In this document: piece after piece, positions 22,965 through 34,620 of the stretch | Position numbering within the stretch: the first letter of the stretch is position 1 | How the letters are laid out: every line of letters starts with the position of its first letter | Source: Theocolax elegans | Taxonomy: Eukaryota; Arthropoda; Insecta; Hymenoptera; Cerocephalidae | NCBI GenBank assembly: GCA_026168455.1 | Contig: CM047430.1 | Span: 66,937,044-67,001,043 of the forward strand | DNA: 64,000 nt | Direction: 5' to 3' | Notes under the pieces: model-generated | What the model was told of the DNA's origin: nothing | What the model saw: the letters and a program-made list of their open reading frames with translations, nothing else | Databases searched by the model: none | Program-made: the position numbers and the translations under genes

Positions 22965-23411
22965 TTAATCGCTCATAACTCGTAAACAAATAGAGGTATA
23001 TACACTAAAACCCAAAGCCACAAGAAAGCTGAGATCAAGTACTTTAGATTAAGAAAATACGCTTATAAATACTCATTTTGAAAAAAGTTATAAGAAAAAT
23101 AAGCAATTGATAAAATTTAGACCTACAAAATCAAATAAATGTATAGTAATAAAGTTTCGTCAAAATTTCATGAAGAGTTTGTTTTTCTTATAGCTTTGTT
23201 TGAAGTTAATATGTTTAATCGTATTTTCTTTTAATCTAAAGTACTTGAAGTCAGCTTTCTTGTGACGTCTTTGAGTATATGACTTTATTTGTTTCGGAGT
23301 GATCAACAAATATAAATATATTTTTTTGATTTATTTATTTTTCTAAATTAGAAAATATTACCTACGGTTTGTTTAAGATCCATCATCCGAAGGTCTGATA
23401 CTCTTCTAGTA
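22965..23411. mobile_element. Foldback element, copy C, decayed
   Basis: The left arm (about 22965-23101) has CTCATAACTCGTAAACAAAT and CAAGAAAGCTGAGATCAAGT. The right arm (about 23180-23310) has the complement, with AGTCAGCTTTCTTG and TTTATTTGTTTCGGAGTGAT. Beyond the arm, GGTTTG...AAGATCCAT...CCGA (about 23365-23390) and ACTCTTCTAGTA (23400-23411) match the outer end of copies A and B. The matching left outer end is not clear, but it might extend to about 22830. It is the most diverged family member and has no coding frame. Confidence 0.65.
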
Positions 23412-23639
23412 ATATAACAATGTTTAAAACCACAATTTATTACCATTTCTCCTATAAAATATATATATAGGCTCTTCTGAAAATTAAATTTAATTTTTCA
23501 GTGTACAAAGATAATTTTTAAAAATCATACGGTTATTAGAAAATGGATTGTCACGAATATAAATACAGTACTTTTAATTTTAAACCTTAAAAAATGATTA
23601 TTCGAATAATAATTTATGCGAATTAAGAACAATAAAATC

Positions 23640-24240
23640 GCGAATATATAGGTAAACGGAAGAAATGCAGTTATAGGTGTAACGAGTGTCGATGTCCGGT
23701 GGAACGGGGGTGCGGGTCTCGATCCTCTCGAGTCGATGAAAAGTGTGAGCCACAGTCTCGTGGATGAAAAGAAAAAAAAAAGGAGCGCGGAGGGGAGGAG
23801 ACTCTATCGTAGTATGGCTTGCGTGCGTCCGGGCAAAGAAAGACACTCGCGTCGCCTCACACGCAGCGGGACGTTCGTTCGCGCGTTCCTCTCCACCAAC
23901 TAAAACGGTTCGCTCGCGATATGCCGCACGTGTTGTTGACCATCTCTACGCGAGCTCGTGGACTCTTGTTTAGCTAGCACCTCTAGCTATTGTGTCAAAA
24001 AGTGAAATCGAACCAGTTTGGTGAAATCGAGGCAACCCCTATTGTTTGCGGATTAACGGAAGGATCGAGCCTGGATCGACCCTCGACAAGGTACACCAGT
24101 TCGTCTTTATTTTTTTTCACTTTTTCTTACGACCGAGTTTCCAAAATATACTCCACTGAGTACTCGCTCGAATTTTCGTACGTCTTGTGCACGTGAATCG
24201 ATCGTCAAGTCGACTAATAGAATACTCATTCGATCGTTAT
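23640..24240 (+). promoter_or_regulatory. GC-rich island, possible promoter or first exon
   Basis: A CpG-rich block (23690-23960) is followed by balanced sequence containing CGACAAG|GTACAC (about 24085), a possible splice donor, and then AT-rich DNA from about 24240. It lacks the CT microsatellites of most other islands. Short open frames on both strands have no recognisable domain. A noncoding first exon is possible but unproven. Confidence 0.25.
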
Positions 24241-25110
24241 TATAAACATATTTCGAGTCGCGGTTTACATTACGAGGTTATTAAAGAGTGTTAACTTTAA
24301 CCACGTGATATCTTGAACTGTACGTGCGGTAATTGTACGCGCGACCGATGAAAGTGAACGTATACATAAAAATTTTAATAGAACGAAAGCTCATTTGTTA
24401 CATATACCTGAGTAGGAAATTACAAAGTTTATCGATCTGGCGGCTATTAAATCGATTTAGCTTTTTAAAACTTATCACCTTTTTATATCAGTGAATGTAG
24501 TGCAGGTGCCTTTGACAAATCTTCGTCAATTAAATTAACAGATTTTCCTAACACTGCATCTAGTACGTTATTAAGGTACATTGTACAAACAACATAGGAA
24601 AAATGCATATAGAGGAAAAAATTATATATATAGACGCTTTATATATTTTATAGGGAACTTTACTACAGATTTAACTATACATCTCTTTAACTTTCCCAAA
24701 ATTATAGCAAATTTTACTATAAAACTAGAACCTTTATCTTCGTGTATTAATATATAATTAAATTTCTAATAATTATAAATAAATTTCCTCGATACAGTAT
24801 TGCAGAAAAATATACTATAATTATTAAACATTCTCATTTCCGAATTCAAACAATGAAAATTCATAAAAGCCCTGAAATTGCATAAACAAAAATTGACAAC
24901 ACGCTAACGAATTACTCGAGAATCATTGTATTCACTGTAGACTAAAATAAATAAACATAAAAATCTAGAATATGTATATAACAATCAGTTAGAAGCGCAT
25001 TTACAAATTTATCAGTAATTTATACTTGGTAATAAAAGATAATAATTATAAAAGTTAACGAGCGTCCTACCTAATTAGTTAGAATAACTACGTTTTTCAC
25101 GGATTCTAAA
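24241..25110. other. AT-rich non-coding stretch
   Basis: AT-rich DNA. Nothing recognised. Confidence 0.5.
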
Positions 25111-25800
25111 AATACTTACCACCATTTTCTTCTCTCTCTCTCCCTCTCTCTCTCACTCCCTCTCTCACTCCCAGTGCTACCGTAGATGAATTTACGAGGT
25201 AAAGTACTTTATTTCTCGACTGGTATTTAACCGGCGCTAGAAAGATACTGCCGGACAAAAAGAAAAGAAAGAAAAGGAAAAGAAAAAAGGAGAAGAGAAG
25301 TGGAGGAAAAAGAAAAGGTGAAAAGTTTATCTGTTTGCATTGGGTTGGTGCATAATTATGGTATACAATAATAATTACAATTACGAGGGTTGTAATAGTA
25401 GTTGGTTGTCAAGCTCCATAAAGCTCAGGGTTATTATTCCGCTCATAAACACCTGGGATATCCTCGTGGCATATACGCTACTTTCATGCCTCTTTACGTT
25501 TTCGTTTTGTTCTTGCATTGTTATCTTGAGATTTCTTATAACTCCACTACCGTATATATATATAACCTGCGTTAACCCAGTCTCTGCGTATATACCCAGT
25601 TCTTATTTTCACTATGTAATATATTCGTGTATATATATATACGATCTGCAATTCTTATATATACCCTTGATTCGTATATATACGTATCTATCTATCTATC
25701 TTGACATTTACTTCGTTAAATTTCGTTACGTTCTATTTTTATCGTATATATATACGTACGCTCTTATATATCGCGATGGTTCAAGACCACTCGGGTTTAA
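25111..25800. repeat. CT-rich tract, purine tract and dispersed TATATA ladder
   Basis: (CT)n with CCCTC interruptions spans 25129-25172, and an almost pure A/G tract spans about 25255-25320. From 25550 to 25770 short TATATA blocks recur every 30-50 bp. The long open frame at 25340-25819 encodes a Tyr/Ile/Leu-rich peptide driven by these TATA blocks and is not credible. A strong donor-like site on the minus strand (GGTAAGTAT, 25112-25120) follows an ATGGTG. Confidence 0.6.
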
Positions 25801-27015
25801 CATTGAATTTAATTTATAAGCGATCCCATCGATGTAGAAGGTACGAATTAAATCAAATTTAGATGGTATAGTGAACTTTGAGAATTTCAAACAATTAAAT
25901 CGTAATATTATTAAATTTACTTTATAATATAAATAGTAATACAGGGTCAATAGGTTAGCTCTACTTTTTACTAATTTCATTGCAATTTCGCGGAAAAAAA
26001 AAACTATACGTACACGCGAGAGAGAAACGGCCCGGGTCTCTTGTATCAATGTTCGTTTCTTCGTTCAAACAATACGTTCGACAGTGTCAATCCTTGTGTC
26101 TACGTTTACTCATCACCTCGTCAATATTTGCTATCTTAGAGGCGTCAAATAGATAAGCAAACTTTCTGACAAAAGTAAATCAAAATCTATGAAAACGTTA
26201 GTTCACGACTCGAAGAAGAAAAAGAGAGGAACTGTATATTTAACCTAGTCGGATTTATTTTGTCGCAATTTTAGATTAAACGGTTTTTGGTGACAATTCC
26301 AAAAGTGAAAAAATAAAGGTAAATAAGTCGGAACACTGAAATTCGTGTATCGAGTGTGATGTGTATCCGTAACGTTGCGATAATAACCGACAGCTATAGG
26401 AAGGAATGACAATTTTGTTTTATTTTTTTATAGTAAATATTCGCTAGTTGAGCATACTGGTAATCGAGGAAATTAAAGATGATGGGAACATACTGACGAT
26501 ACGCGTTATTTTTCGTTATTAAATAAAATTATACATATCGATATATATCTAATAATCGCTTGTTTATTCGCCTATTAATATAAATGCATACAAATATATT
26601 TAAGAAAAGGTATCGTAGTTTTATGAGTCATCATTGCGTTATAAAGTGTAAATATTATCTGTATGTTTCAATTAGAAGAACAATTTAAAATTACGTAAGT
26701 TGATATTTTATTACTTCATTAGATTATCCCTTAATTACGCTGTAATTTTCCCGACCTACTCTAACACTACTAGTGGTCGTAAATCATAATGCTCGGAAAG
26801 TGACAGCGGGACTATATAATATGTAATTTTTATTTAAACAATTACTTACATATATACGTAAAATTACATTGAAACTATAAATGATTAATAAATATCCCAA
26901 TTTGGAATTGAGGATCATGATATACGTTCGGTGGGATCACTTTTTAGACACAAACTGTCCCTAGTAGAATTCAGAATATAAGAAATAGCTGGGAAATTAA
27001 TAAATGGACAGCGAA
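25801..27015. other. AT-rich non-coding stretch
   Basis: AT-rich with a small CpG-containing patch near 26000-26050. No gene or element recognised. Confidence 0.5.
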
Positions 27016-27020
27016 AATGG

Positions 27021-27425
27021 TTAGGTATTGACTTCCGATGAAATGCTTTTTCGCCCATTTGTTGCACATTTCATAACCACCAAACATAAAGTATTAATTT
27101 CTGGGTAATGTTCTAAACAAAATGCGAAGCATGTTGTGAAATTTGATCCCTTTTACCATTTCCGATCGAGTCCGACGATTGTTTGCGTCGTACAAACACT
27201 CATTTTCAAGATATTTTAACTTTTATAAATTAATCACCAAATTGAACCGAAACATTTTTGCAGGCTTGTTCATAGCCTATAATGCGCCAGGTATCCTGCT
27301 TACGGAAACTAGTTTTACAACCTTCAAAATACTTAGTTCAATTCTAACATTTATAGATTATTCTATAAAATAGCTAGGAAAGGTTAAAAAAAGCGTTTCA
27401 TCGCAACCCCAAAAATATACCTAAT
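27021..27425. mobile_element. Weak candidate MITE
   Basis: TTAGGTATTGAC...GATGAAATGCTTTTT at 27021-27051 is mirrored by AAAAAGCGTTTCATCGC...ATACCTAA at about 27388-27425. The inner 15-mer pairs with one mismatch, and the outer octamer TTAGGTAT is exact. Spacing differs by about six bases between the arms. The enclosed 330 bp are slightly less AT-rich than the flanks. The open frame at 27143-27373 inside has no recognisable domain. No target duplication was identified. Confidence 0.35.
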
Positions 27426-28559
27426 TTTAGCCTATTTCTAGTTTAACTGGCTTGGTACTGCTCACTAAATGGATTTCAATTCTACTAGGTGCTGTTTATT
27501 AGTTATCTTTGATTGAATGTTTAAAAAAAATATTTCCTAAATATTGTGATTTCCTTGATACTGAGGAACATTAGTATATTGTTTGTAATGAATTTATAGG
27601 CAAGCATAAAAAGGACTATACAGGGGAACATTGTTCTAGTACAAATTAATATGCTACAGAGTAATCTAGAGACAGGTTGACAAATCATAAAAATTACTAT
27701 GTTGTGTAGTAACAGTTTACTACAATTTTTTGAGAAATTTAAATCATACATAATATATAACATGTATACATATATAACATAATATTATAACGTTGCAATA
27801 TGTACACTATTCAATTCTTTTCTCTATGTATATATTATGTAGTAGCTTTTAATAGAAATATTTATATTTTTTTTACATATATACGAGCAAATTATTTTTC
27901 TTTTTGACAGTTTGTATCTTCATTACTAGAAAATGTATTTCATATTTTAATAAAATATGTCTCTTTGTATGTGTAAAGTGTGTAGATCTATAATATTTAT
28001 ATGTTATAAACAATACGAGAACAAAAATTTAATTGTTACAAGCGTTTCGTACAATATGATTAATTTCGTTGTAGTATTGATAGATCACTATAAATTTTGT
28101 AAAAAATAAAAAGAATGAATGTTTACGTGGAATCTAAAAAGTTACATTGATTGAAAATTGTTAATCTCGAAAGAAGCTCTTAGACAAATACATAAATTAA
28201 TAATTATAATTGAATCTATTGTTGGGTCAATTGTCTTTTATCTTATAAACTCGATTTATCGTATTTATAATATTCTTTAATAAATACAATTATGTAACAG
28301 TTGAATTAAATCCAATGATCGTTTCTGCACTTTTATACAAAAACGAACAACAACTCAATTCGCGCAAAACCATCTATGTTAAACCGAATTGTTTATTCAA
28401 ACGTTTAAAAGAAAATTTATGGAAGCAATAACAGTTTATGAAAGTAAATAACACGATGTATAACCATAATGAAAACTAGAAAATAAAATAGTATAGTATT
28501 GCATATGCGGTACACGCGCCAAATTTCGAATTTAATTTTCCGAAAATGAGTGCGTTGCT
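27426..28559. other. AT-rich non-coding stretch
   Basis: AT-rich DNA with no recognised gene, RNA or element. Confidence 0.5.
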
Positions 28560-28642
28560 CTGCATTCGAGGAGAAAGGTAATACACGGCTTTTCCACTTG
28601 TGTAAACCGATTGATTTTTTTCCCAATGAGGAAATCCCGTTC

Positions 28643-28644
<2 letters not shown>

Positions 28645-28672
<28 letters not shown>
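28645..28672. repeat. (GA)n microsatellite
   Basis: Uninterrupted AG run of about 14 units. It is the binding-sequence type of GAGA-factor proteins in insects. Confidence 0.95.
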
Positions 28673-28677
<5 letters not shown>

Positions 28678-29018
28678 TTTTCCAACGTAGATTTAAAGTA
28701 TACTGAAGAGCTTAGAACAGGCGGTTGGGCGGGTAGTGCGAGTGAGCGAGCGAGCGAGAGAGCGAATGGATGAAGAGGAGGGGTAGGACAAATCGAACGA
28801 GCTCTCCCTACGGCCATACTGAAATCCATAATGGCCGCCGTCCAACGCGCGAGTATCGTCTCGGAAGTTTAGCCAATGGCGTTCTACTCTCTCTCTCTCC
28901 CTCTCTCTCTCTCTCTCGGCGTCTCCCTCTCTTCGGGTTCCGTTCTCCTTCCTATCGGGTGGGCTATAAACCGCCTCCTTCCCTTTCCCCTCGACCTACC
29001 TATCGCTTGCTCTCCGCG

Positions 29019-29033
29019 GGTTGCTAAGCAACC
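29019..29033. promoter_or_regulatory. RFX-type X-box palindrome
   Basis: GGTTGCTAAGCAACC has exact 7-base inverted halves around a central A. This is the form recognised by RFX transcription factors, which control cilium genes and other genes in animals. It stands six bases before a GCCATAAT site. No adjacent coding start can be assigned. Confidence 0.6.
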
Positions 29034-29107
29034 GGTCGGCCATAATGCTCGAGCGTGCGCACGCATACCAAACTCCACTAGTGGCTTATACGCTTACGCA
29101 TTCATAC

Positions 29108-29138
<31 letters not shown>

Positions 29139-29220
29139 TGCTCTCTCTCGCTCCCGCCACTCTGCCTCTCTGTACTTATGTATACCTATAGATTTTCGTA
29201 CGCGTAATGATTTTTAGCCT

Positions 29221-30119
29221 TTTCCAAAAGGACTAGAAGGCTATTATTCAATCATATTTCGTACCTTTTCAATCTTGTTTATCTCCTCTGTTTTGGGATT
29301 TGCACTTTTAAGATCACCTCAAGTGTGCAAACTTTAACAATAACGGCGTTATTTATTTATTTTAACATTATTTATCTTTACCGTATGGTCTGAATTTTTA
29401 GTAAAATAATTATATATAGTTGACAAATTATTCGATTTAAGATTTAATTAATTCTTATATTAGATTATAAAATTTAGTTTTAAATAAAATTAGTTTAATT
29501 TGTTTATATGCAGTTCACTTAATTTAAGTATAAATACTTGCGTAATTCAATATTATCGCATAGCAAATTTCATATTGCATTCACTAATTTGTTATTTCTG
29601 TGAACGAGTGATTTTAATAACAGTCACGTAATTCTGATTAACTATACATACATACTTTTCAAATTTTATTCGAGTAAAACCATATTTTTTGTCAACTGAA
29701 TTTATTTTATTTTATTAATTTAAAATTTTTTTAAATTGAATAGGTGTATATATATACTAAAAATGTAATAAAAATTTATTTCTATACCGGTATTTCATGA
29801 ATTTTATTTACATTGTACACTTTTTATTAAACCTGATACAGAATATTCATTTGTGTCAATCAGGATACCAAAGTTACAGACGATTAATATAAAAATGTTT
29901 TATTCATACTATGACTGTAACTTTATAAATGAAAATTGTATTGTTTAATTACAGATTAATATAGCAAATTATAAAAGTAGAATACATGCGTAAAAACTGA
30001 TTAGCACTGATTTTCACAAAGTATATAAATTAACTAACGACTCAAAAGATGCTTCAAGCAATTTCCATATAATTTTTTCAACGATCGAAAATAGATCTAT
30101 AAAAAATTTAATTTACCTA
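29221..30119. other. AT-rich non-coding stretch
   Basis: AT-rich DNA between two islands. Nothing recognised. Confidence 0.5.
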
Positions 30120-31563
30120 CGAAGAGTATCGTTGAATTTACAGAGGGTGAATGCCAATTTCTCGGTCGATAGGTAAGGAAATTACGTAAACGATCCGCGG
30201 CACGCGCTCGACTCGAGGCACATAAGTTTACAAATTACTGAAACGTTAACTCTCTCTCTCTCTCTCTCTCTCTCGCTCTCTCTCTTGCTTGCTCGAATAC
30301 AGCCGGTATTAAAGACCGCTTTTACCTCGAGTGTAAACAGCAGGCTTTATCGTTACAATTTACACCTTTTACTGTTCATAAATTTGAACGGCAAAGGAGA
30401 GCGCGCGTCGAGCAAACTTATGAGAGCGACTTTGGCGATAAGGATCCTCATCCTCTCTCCATCGCCGAGTTTATACGATTTCGCGGCGATTAACACGCTC
30501 GAAAAGAGACATTCTTTTGTATAACGACTTGCAACCCTCACTCGATTTACCCATCTTTATACCTTAAAAAAATATCATTCGAGTAATTTCTAAAAATTGC
30601 GTGCGGTTCATCGCTCGGAAGAGCGGGAGGGTGACTTACCCTTGGACGGTAAGGTTACTCGCGGTCGGTAAGGCAGTTCCCTGATGCGCGCGCGTACCGA
30701 CAGGACGGTAAGGAAGTAGTTGGAGGGCGCGCCGTTCAAAAGTGAGCGCTGCTCGCGCGGATATACCTATCGATTCTTCTTATACCTTTACCGTACTTCT
30801 CCGGATATTTTCATTTTTATTTTTCATCTATTATTATTATTATATTAATCCGAATATATACCCTAACAATTTTGGGCTCTTATTACACTTATTGATGCAC
30901 AGGTACATTGATAACGTATTGCACGCGGCGATTCGATCGTATGTACGTTACATATAAAGCTGCAAGTATGGTAATCCGTATGTACGTAGAGTATTTAAAA
31001 TAAAGGTAAAATGAACGTCTTAAAATAAACCGATCAATGTGGGAGTGAAAGGAAAAAAAAGGAGGGTAGAATAGGGCAAAAGATCGGAGAAGTTGACCCG
31101 GGTCGGAAGGAGGGTTAGGGGTTCCGCAGCGGTTTTATCGCTCATTTTCCACGAAAGCCCGCACCTGTATATTATCCCTGGGTTTCTCGCACAAACACCA
31201 GCGCAATTTCGGTATTAAATAATGCAAAACGCGTAGTTGGCGCGACCTCCAACCCTGGCACAGCCTATAGTTCGGTCTCGCGAACGACCCTCGTTTTGCC
31301 GCACAGGGACATGTCCGCATACGTGAACCAACGCACACACATCTCCTGGTACATATATATATGTATATATGTATATATATAACCAGTGACTGCGCACGAA
31401 TGCGCCAATTTTCTCCAAGCGTCGGTATATATTTATTTTGCAGTGCCGGTGGCTCGTTCCTGTCCCTCGGGGGGACCGAGGGAGGGAGGTTTTCTCTCGT
31501 GGTAATTATGCCCGGGACTCTGGAATTGTGGGCGAAATTTTCCGTTTGCCTGACTATCTTTAG

Positions 31564-31608
<45 letters not shown>

Positions 31609-31610
31609 AA
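30120..31610. promoter_or_regulatory. Discontinuous GC-rich island with CT repeats
   Basis: It includes a (TC)n run at 30250-30285 and a CpG-rich part at 30600-30760 with three copies of CGGTAAGG (30647, 30666, 30706). A more AT-rich gap follows (30770-31050), then a second CpG-rich part (31080-31560) with TATA blocks near 31353-31380, and a (TC)n run at 31567-31603. A minus-strand donor-like GGGTAAGTCAC overlaps 30631-30641. Open frames are short and overlap on both strands. No gene is supported. Confidence 0.35.
31567..31603. repeat. (TC)n microsatellite
   Basis: Uninterrupted TC run of about 18 units at the end of a GC-rich island. Confidence 0.95.
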
Positions 31611-32689
31611 TTAACGTTTTTACTGATATTTTATCGAATTATTATTATTTCGTTGCTTTGTTTATATTTATTATTTCGTGGGAATACATAAAAGCATACA
31701 AATTGTTTGTTTTTTCGTCATTTAATTATTCAGAAATATTGATCTAGTTATTTTAAAGTCTTATATCCCTAGAAAGAACCATAGTAGAAATTAAACGAGT
31801 AGTAAAAAGTAGAAAAAAAACGATTTTTAAAAATAGAAACAAGACATCTTTAAAAGATCGATAAAAATAGCTAGTTAAGACCTAAAACATGGTTGTTTCT
31901 AACCTCAAACCATTTAAAATCGCCATATTTCTAGTAGTGAATCGAAACGATTTTTATGGTGTAGTCATTCATATAGTCACTATTGAATCGATAAAAAATG
32001 ACTAGTTATAATTCCAAAAAAAAACTATATGTAACTTCAAAGTAATATAATTGGTTTGATTTTACAACTTATAAAATATATGCACATCTGGTGTGTTATA
32101 TATAATTGAGTAAATGATATATATATGTATAGTTTTACGTAAATTTTTTGATATTTTATATTCCATTTACTGTCATTTTGAACGCTCGGATAGCTAATAA
32201 CTATATCTTTAAATTGGTTAGAGTAACGGGTAGAGAATTCTCAGAGTAACCTCTGCATCAAATCAGAATTTCAGTCATATATAATCAAGTGAAATGTTGA
32301 ATTTAAAGAGTCAAATTTTTACCTCAAATATAATATCAAATTTTGTTTTGCTATTAAAAAATTACTATATATATAACTGAATTTTTTACTCAAAAATGTG
32401 TGACTATTTTAGCGGTACTTTCGAGTGATTCTTCACTTTAATGAATTTATAGAGATGACAATAACGTCAATGCCAAATCAAAATTGAATTACGTATAAAT
32501 AACTTACCTCTTACCACATACAATATGGAAAAAAAATTATTTAGTAACTGTATACAAAAGTTTAATCTTCAGTTAATTTATTATTTATATTAATTGTTCA
32601 GATCATATATATTTAATTCTGATAATTGAGATGATCGTAATTGCACAAACGAGGGGTATGTGTGTACGTATATATTATATGATGCAGTG
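31611..32689. other. AT-rich non-coding stretch
   Basis: AT-rich DNA. ATCGATAAAAATAGCTAGTTA (about 31859) and a similar ATCGATAAAAAATGACTAGTTA (about 31988) suggest a loose direct duplication of about 130 bp. A tRNA-like GGTTAGAGTAACGGG near 32216 has no tRNA around it. Confidence 0.45.
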
Positions 32690-33587
32690 GGAAGGAGATA
32701 AAAAGAGTGTAAAGGAGAGAGGGAGAGTTTGAATTCCGTGGCCGTAATTTTTCACGTGGGGATCCCGAAGCGGCGGTGGCGGCGTCGGGACAAGACCACC
32801 CATATCGAGGCCACGGCAATCCTTTCGAGTAAAAGATGAAATCAGCCAGCGTCCCGGTCGTTTTTCAGGCTTCCTCGGGCTATCGATGGCTCATTTCGCC
32901 CGCGCGGCAAAAATCCGCGGTCCTCCATCCACGCATACCCACGTACCCCGCAAGTATATATACACAAACGTGTGCGCGTGTGCGTGTGCGTGTGCGTGTG
33001 TATACGTATAAACGATTCCCGAGGATAACTCGGATGCGAGGAGGCAGCTCGTTTTAATGCTATCTGCGGACCACAGCCAGGCAATAAATAAGTCGCGCGT
33101 TCTTTCTCTTTCCCTTTGGCCCCCGGAGATCGAGCTAATCTCTCTCTCGAGATCTCCCGGCGCCAAAACAATTCGACGCGCGTCCTCTCTTTCGGCAGCA
33201 CTCCCCCCCCCCGCCCCTCGCCCCCTCCCTCCCGCGCTCTTCCTCAGTCTCTCTATTTTTTCGCTCCCCTCCCGGGTGCAGTACGAGTGCGAAGATGTTC
33301 TTCGAGTCTCCCCCCTCCGGCCCGCAATCTCCTTCTACCGAGCGAGCGTTAGTCAGGAGTCCCTCCTCCGGGGGGCGGCGGCGAGCCCCGCATCGATTTC
33401 TCGTAACCAGGGGATACCGCGCATGCGCGCCGCCCACTCCACCATGATGCTCCCGACAGGAAAAAAGGAGGGGGAGCGCGCGTGGCAACGCCGCGCTCCC
33501 AGGGAGATTTCCCGCGCTCTCTCGCGTACACGGGAATACCTTTGCCTTTGCGGCGCGTGGGAGCTATAGATAAACTGCGCGGTGCGC

Positions 33588-33673
33588 CCCCCCCTTCCCC
33601 CCTTCCCCGCCACCCACTACCCCGCCGAGGGTGGGAAGGTGGGGATTGGGGGGGAGGGGGAGGGGGAAGCCCA
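33588..33673. repeat. Paired C-tract and G-tract with quadruplex potential
   Basis: C runs at 33588-33620 are followed, about 20 bases later, by G runs at 33630-33670: GGG, GGG, GGGG, GGGGGGG, GGGGG, GGGGG separated by one to three bases. The G part fits the four-run quadruplex pattern. The two tracts are also roughly complementary to each other, so a hairpin competes. Confidence 0.7.
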
Positions 33674-33927
33674 GCTGAAACTCTCCGGACTCATTTAATC
33701 CGGGGCCCTCCCACCGCCGCCACCGCGGCGTAATCCCACCTCCGCCCAAGTTCCATTATCTGGCCATCCTTATTCAGCCCTCCGCGCCCCGGAGAGAGAC
33801 GGAGCGAGAGGGAGAGAGAGGGAGACACGGCCCGGGGGCTTCTCCCGAGCGAGGGTAAGCGGGCGCGAGCGGGCTTTTATGAGCGGGCACAAATCTCCTC
33901 ATCAGGCTCCCGTAGAATCCGCGATGC

Positions 33928-33928
<1 letters not shown>

Positions 33929-33967
<39 letters not shown>
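33929..33967. repeat. (CT)n microsatellite
   Basis: Uninterrupted CT run of about 19 units, one of the longest in the window. Confidence 0.95.
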
Positions 33968-33969
<2 letters not shown>

Positions 33970-34620
33970 GCTCTCCACCGGAGGGTGGAAATTGCGAGCG
34001 GCGGGATGCTGGCTGGCAGGATGGGGGAGCGACACACCGAACCGCCGCTGCTGACGGCGTACACAAATGAGCCGGCTTGATTCCAATTATTCAGTAAATT
34101 AAATACAGCCAACCCTTTACGGCCTCAGTCGACCTACGGAAATTCGAGAGAGCCCGAGAGAGAGGGACAAAATTAGAGTCGGGAGGTTGAGTTATGCACG
34201 CATCGACGGGGTTGTAATACACCCCGTGTCTCTCGCCCTCTATATCTCTCTCTCTCTCTCTCTCTCTCTGTCTCGATATAGCCGGTCGCACACGCGAAGC
34301 GAATTGTCGTTCAGATACAGCGTGTACCAACCGTGTTATCTGGCTTGGCCGTTGCTGTTGCTGTTGCCGTTGGTGTTGCGCCTCAACCAGCCTGTACGTC
34401 GCTTCGATTTATCAACCCCGGGCTTCCTTGCTCCCGCCATTTTCTCTCTCCCGGGTTATTTTATGCCAGCCTTATCGCGCCTACGGATAACAAATAGCTA
34501 CGTGTTTCGGGCCTGCCTATACCCTATACCCCCACCCCCAATAACCCAACCCCGACCCTCTACATGGATCTGCAATCCTTCCTTATGCTAAAGCGCCGGA
34601 CGGCCACCTCTTTTTTTTTC

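Larger units (their letters stand above)
28560..29220. promoter_or_regulatory. GC-rich island with X-box, PHO-like sites and GA/CT repeats
   Basis: The island has a (GA)n run (28645-28672), a GAGC repeat (about 28740-28760) and a perfect minus-strand GCCATTAT (28828-28835). A (CT)n run (28887-28917), the palindromic X-box (29019-29033), a perfect GCCATAAT (29039-29046) and a further CT run (29107-29150) follow. It is the most motif-rich island in the window. Open frames here are repeat-driven. It is most simply a promoter or enhancer; a Polycomb-type element is an alternative. Both are inferred. Confidence 0.45.
32690..34620. promoter_or_regulatory. Largest GC-rich island, with G/C tracts and CT repeats
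   Basis: Nearly 2 kb of GC-rich, CpG-rich DNA. It contains a (GTGTGC)n run (32969-33002), C-rich tracts (33204-33240), paired C and G tracts (33588-33673), a long (CT)n run (33929-33967), a second CT run (34244-34269) and a perfect GCCATTTT (34436-34443). Donor-like AGGGTAAGCG lies near 33852. Long overlapping open frames exist on both strands but encode simple-sequence Ser/Pro/Arg/Gly peptides. The island could hold a promoter and first exon of a gene beyond the window, but I cannot define one. Confidence 0.4.

Noticed and set aside
25340..25819. 159-codon open frame rich in Tyr and Ile
   Set aside because: The peptide follows the repeated TATATA blocks, with no known domain and no coding-like composition.
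27021..27028. TTAGG, the common insect telomere unit
   Set aside because: It occurs singly, not in tandem, so it is not telomeric.
32210..32285. SINE- or tRNA-like GGTTAGAGTAACGGG
   Set aside because: No B-box at the expected distance, no tail and no target duplication.
33057..33613. Long open frames in the large island (plus 33057-33569 and several minus)
   Set aside because: GC-rich DNA has few stop codons. The frames overlap on both strands and encode simple sequence.
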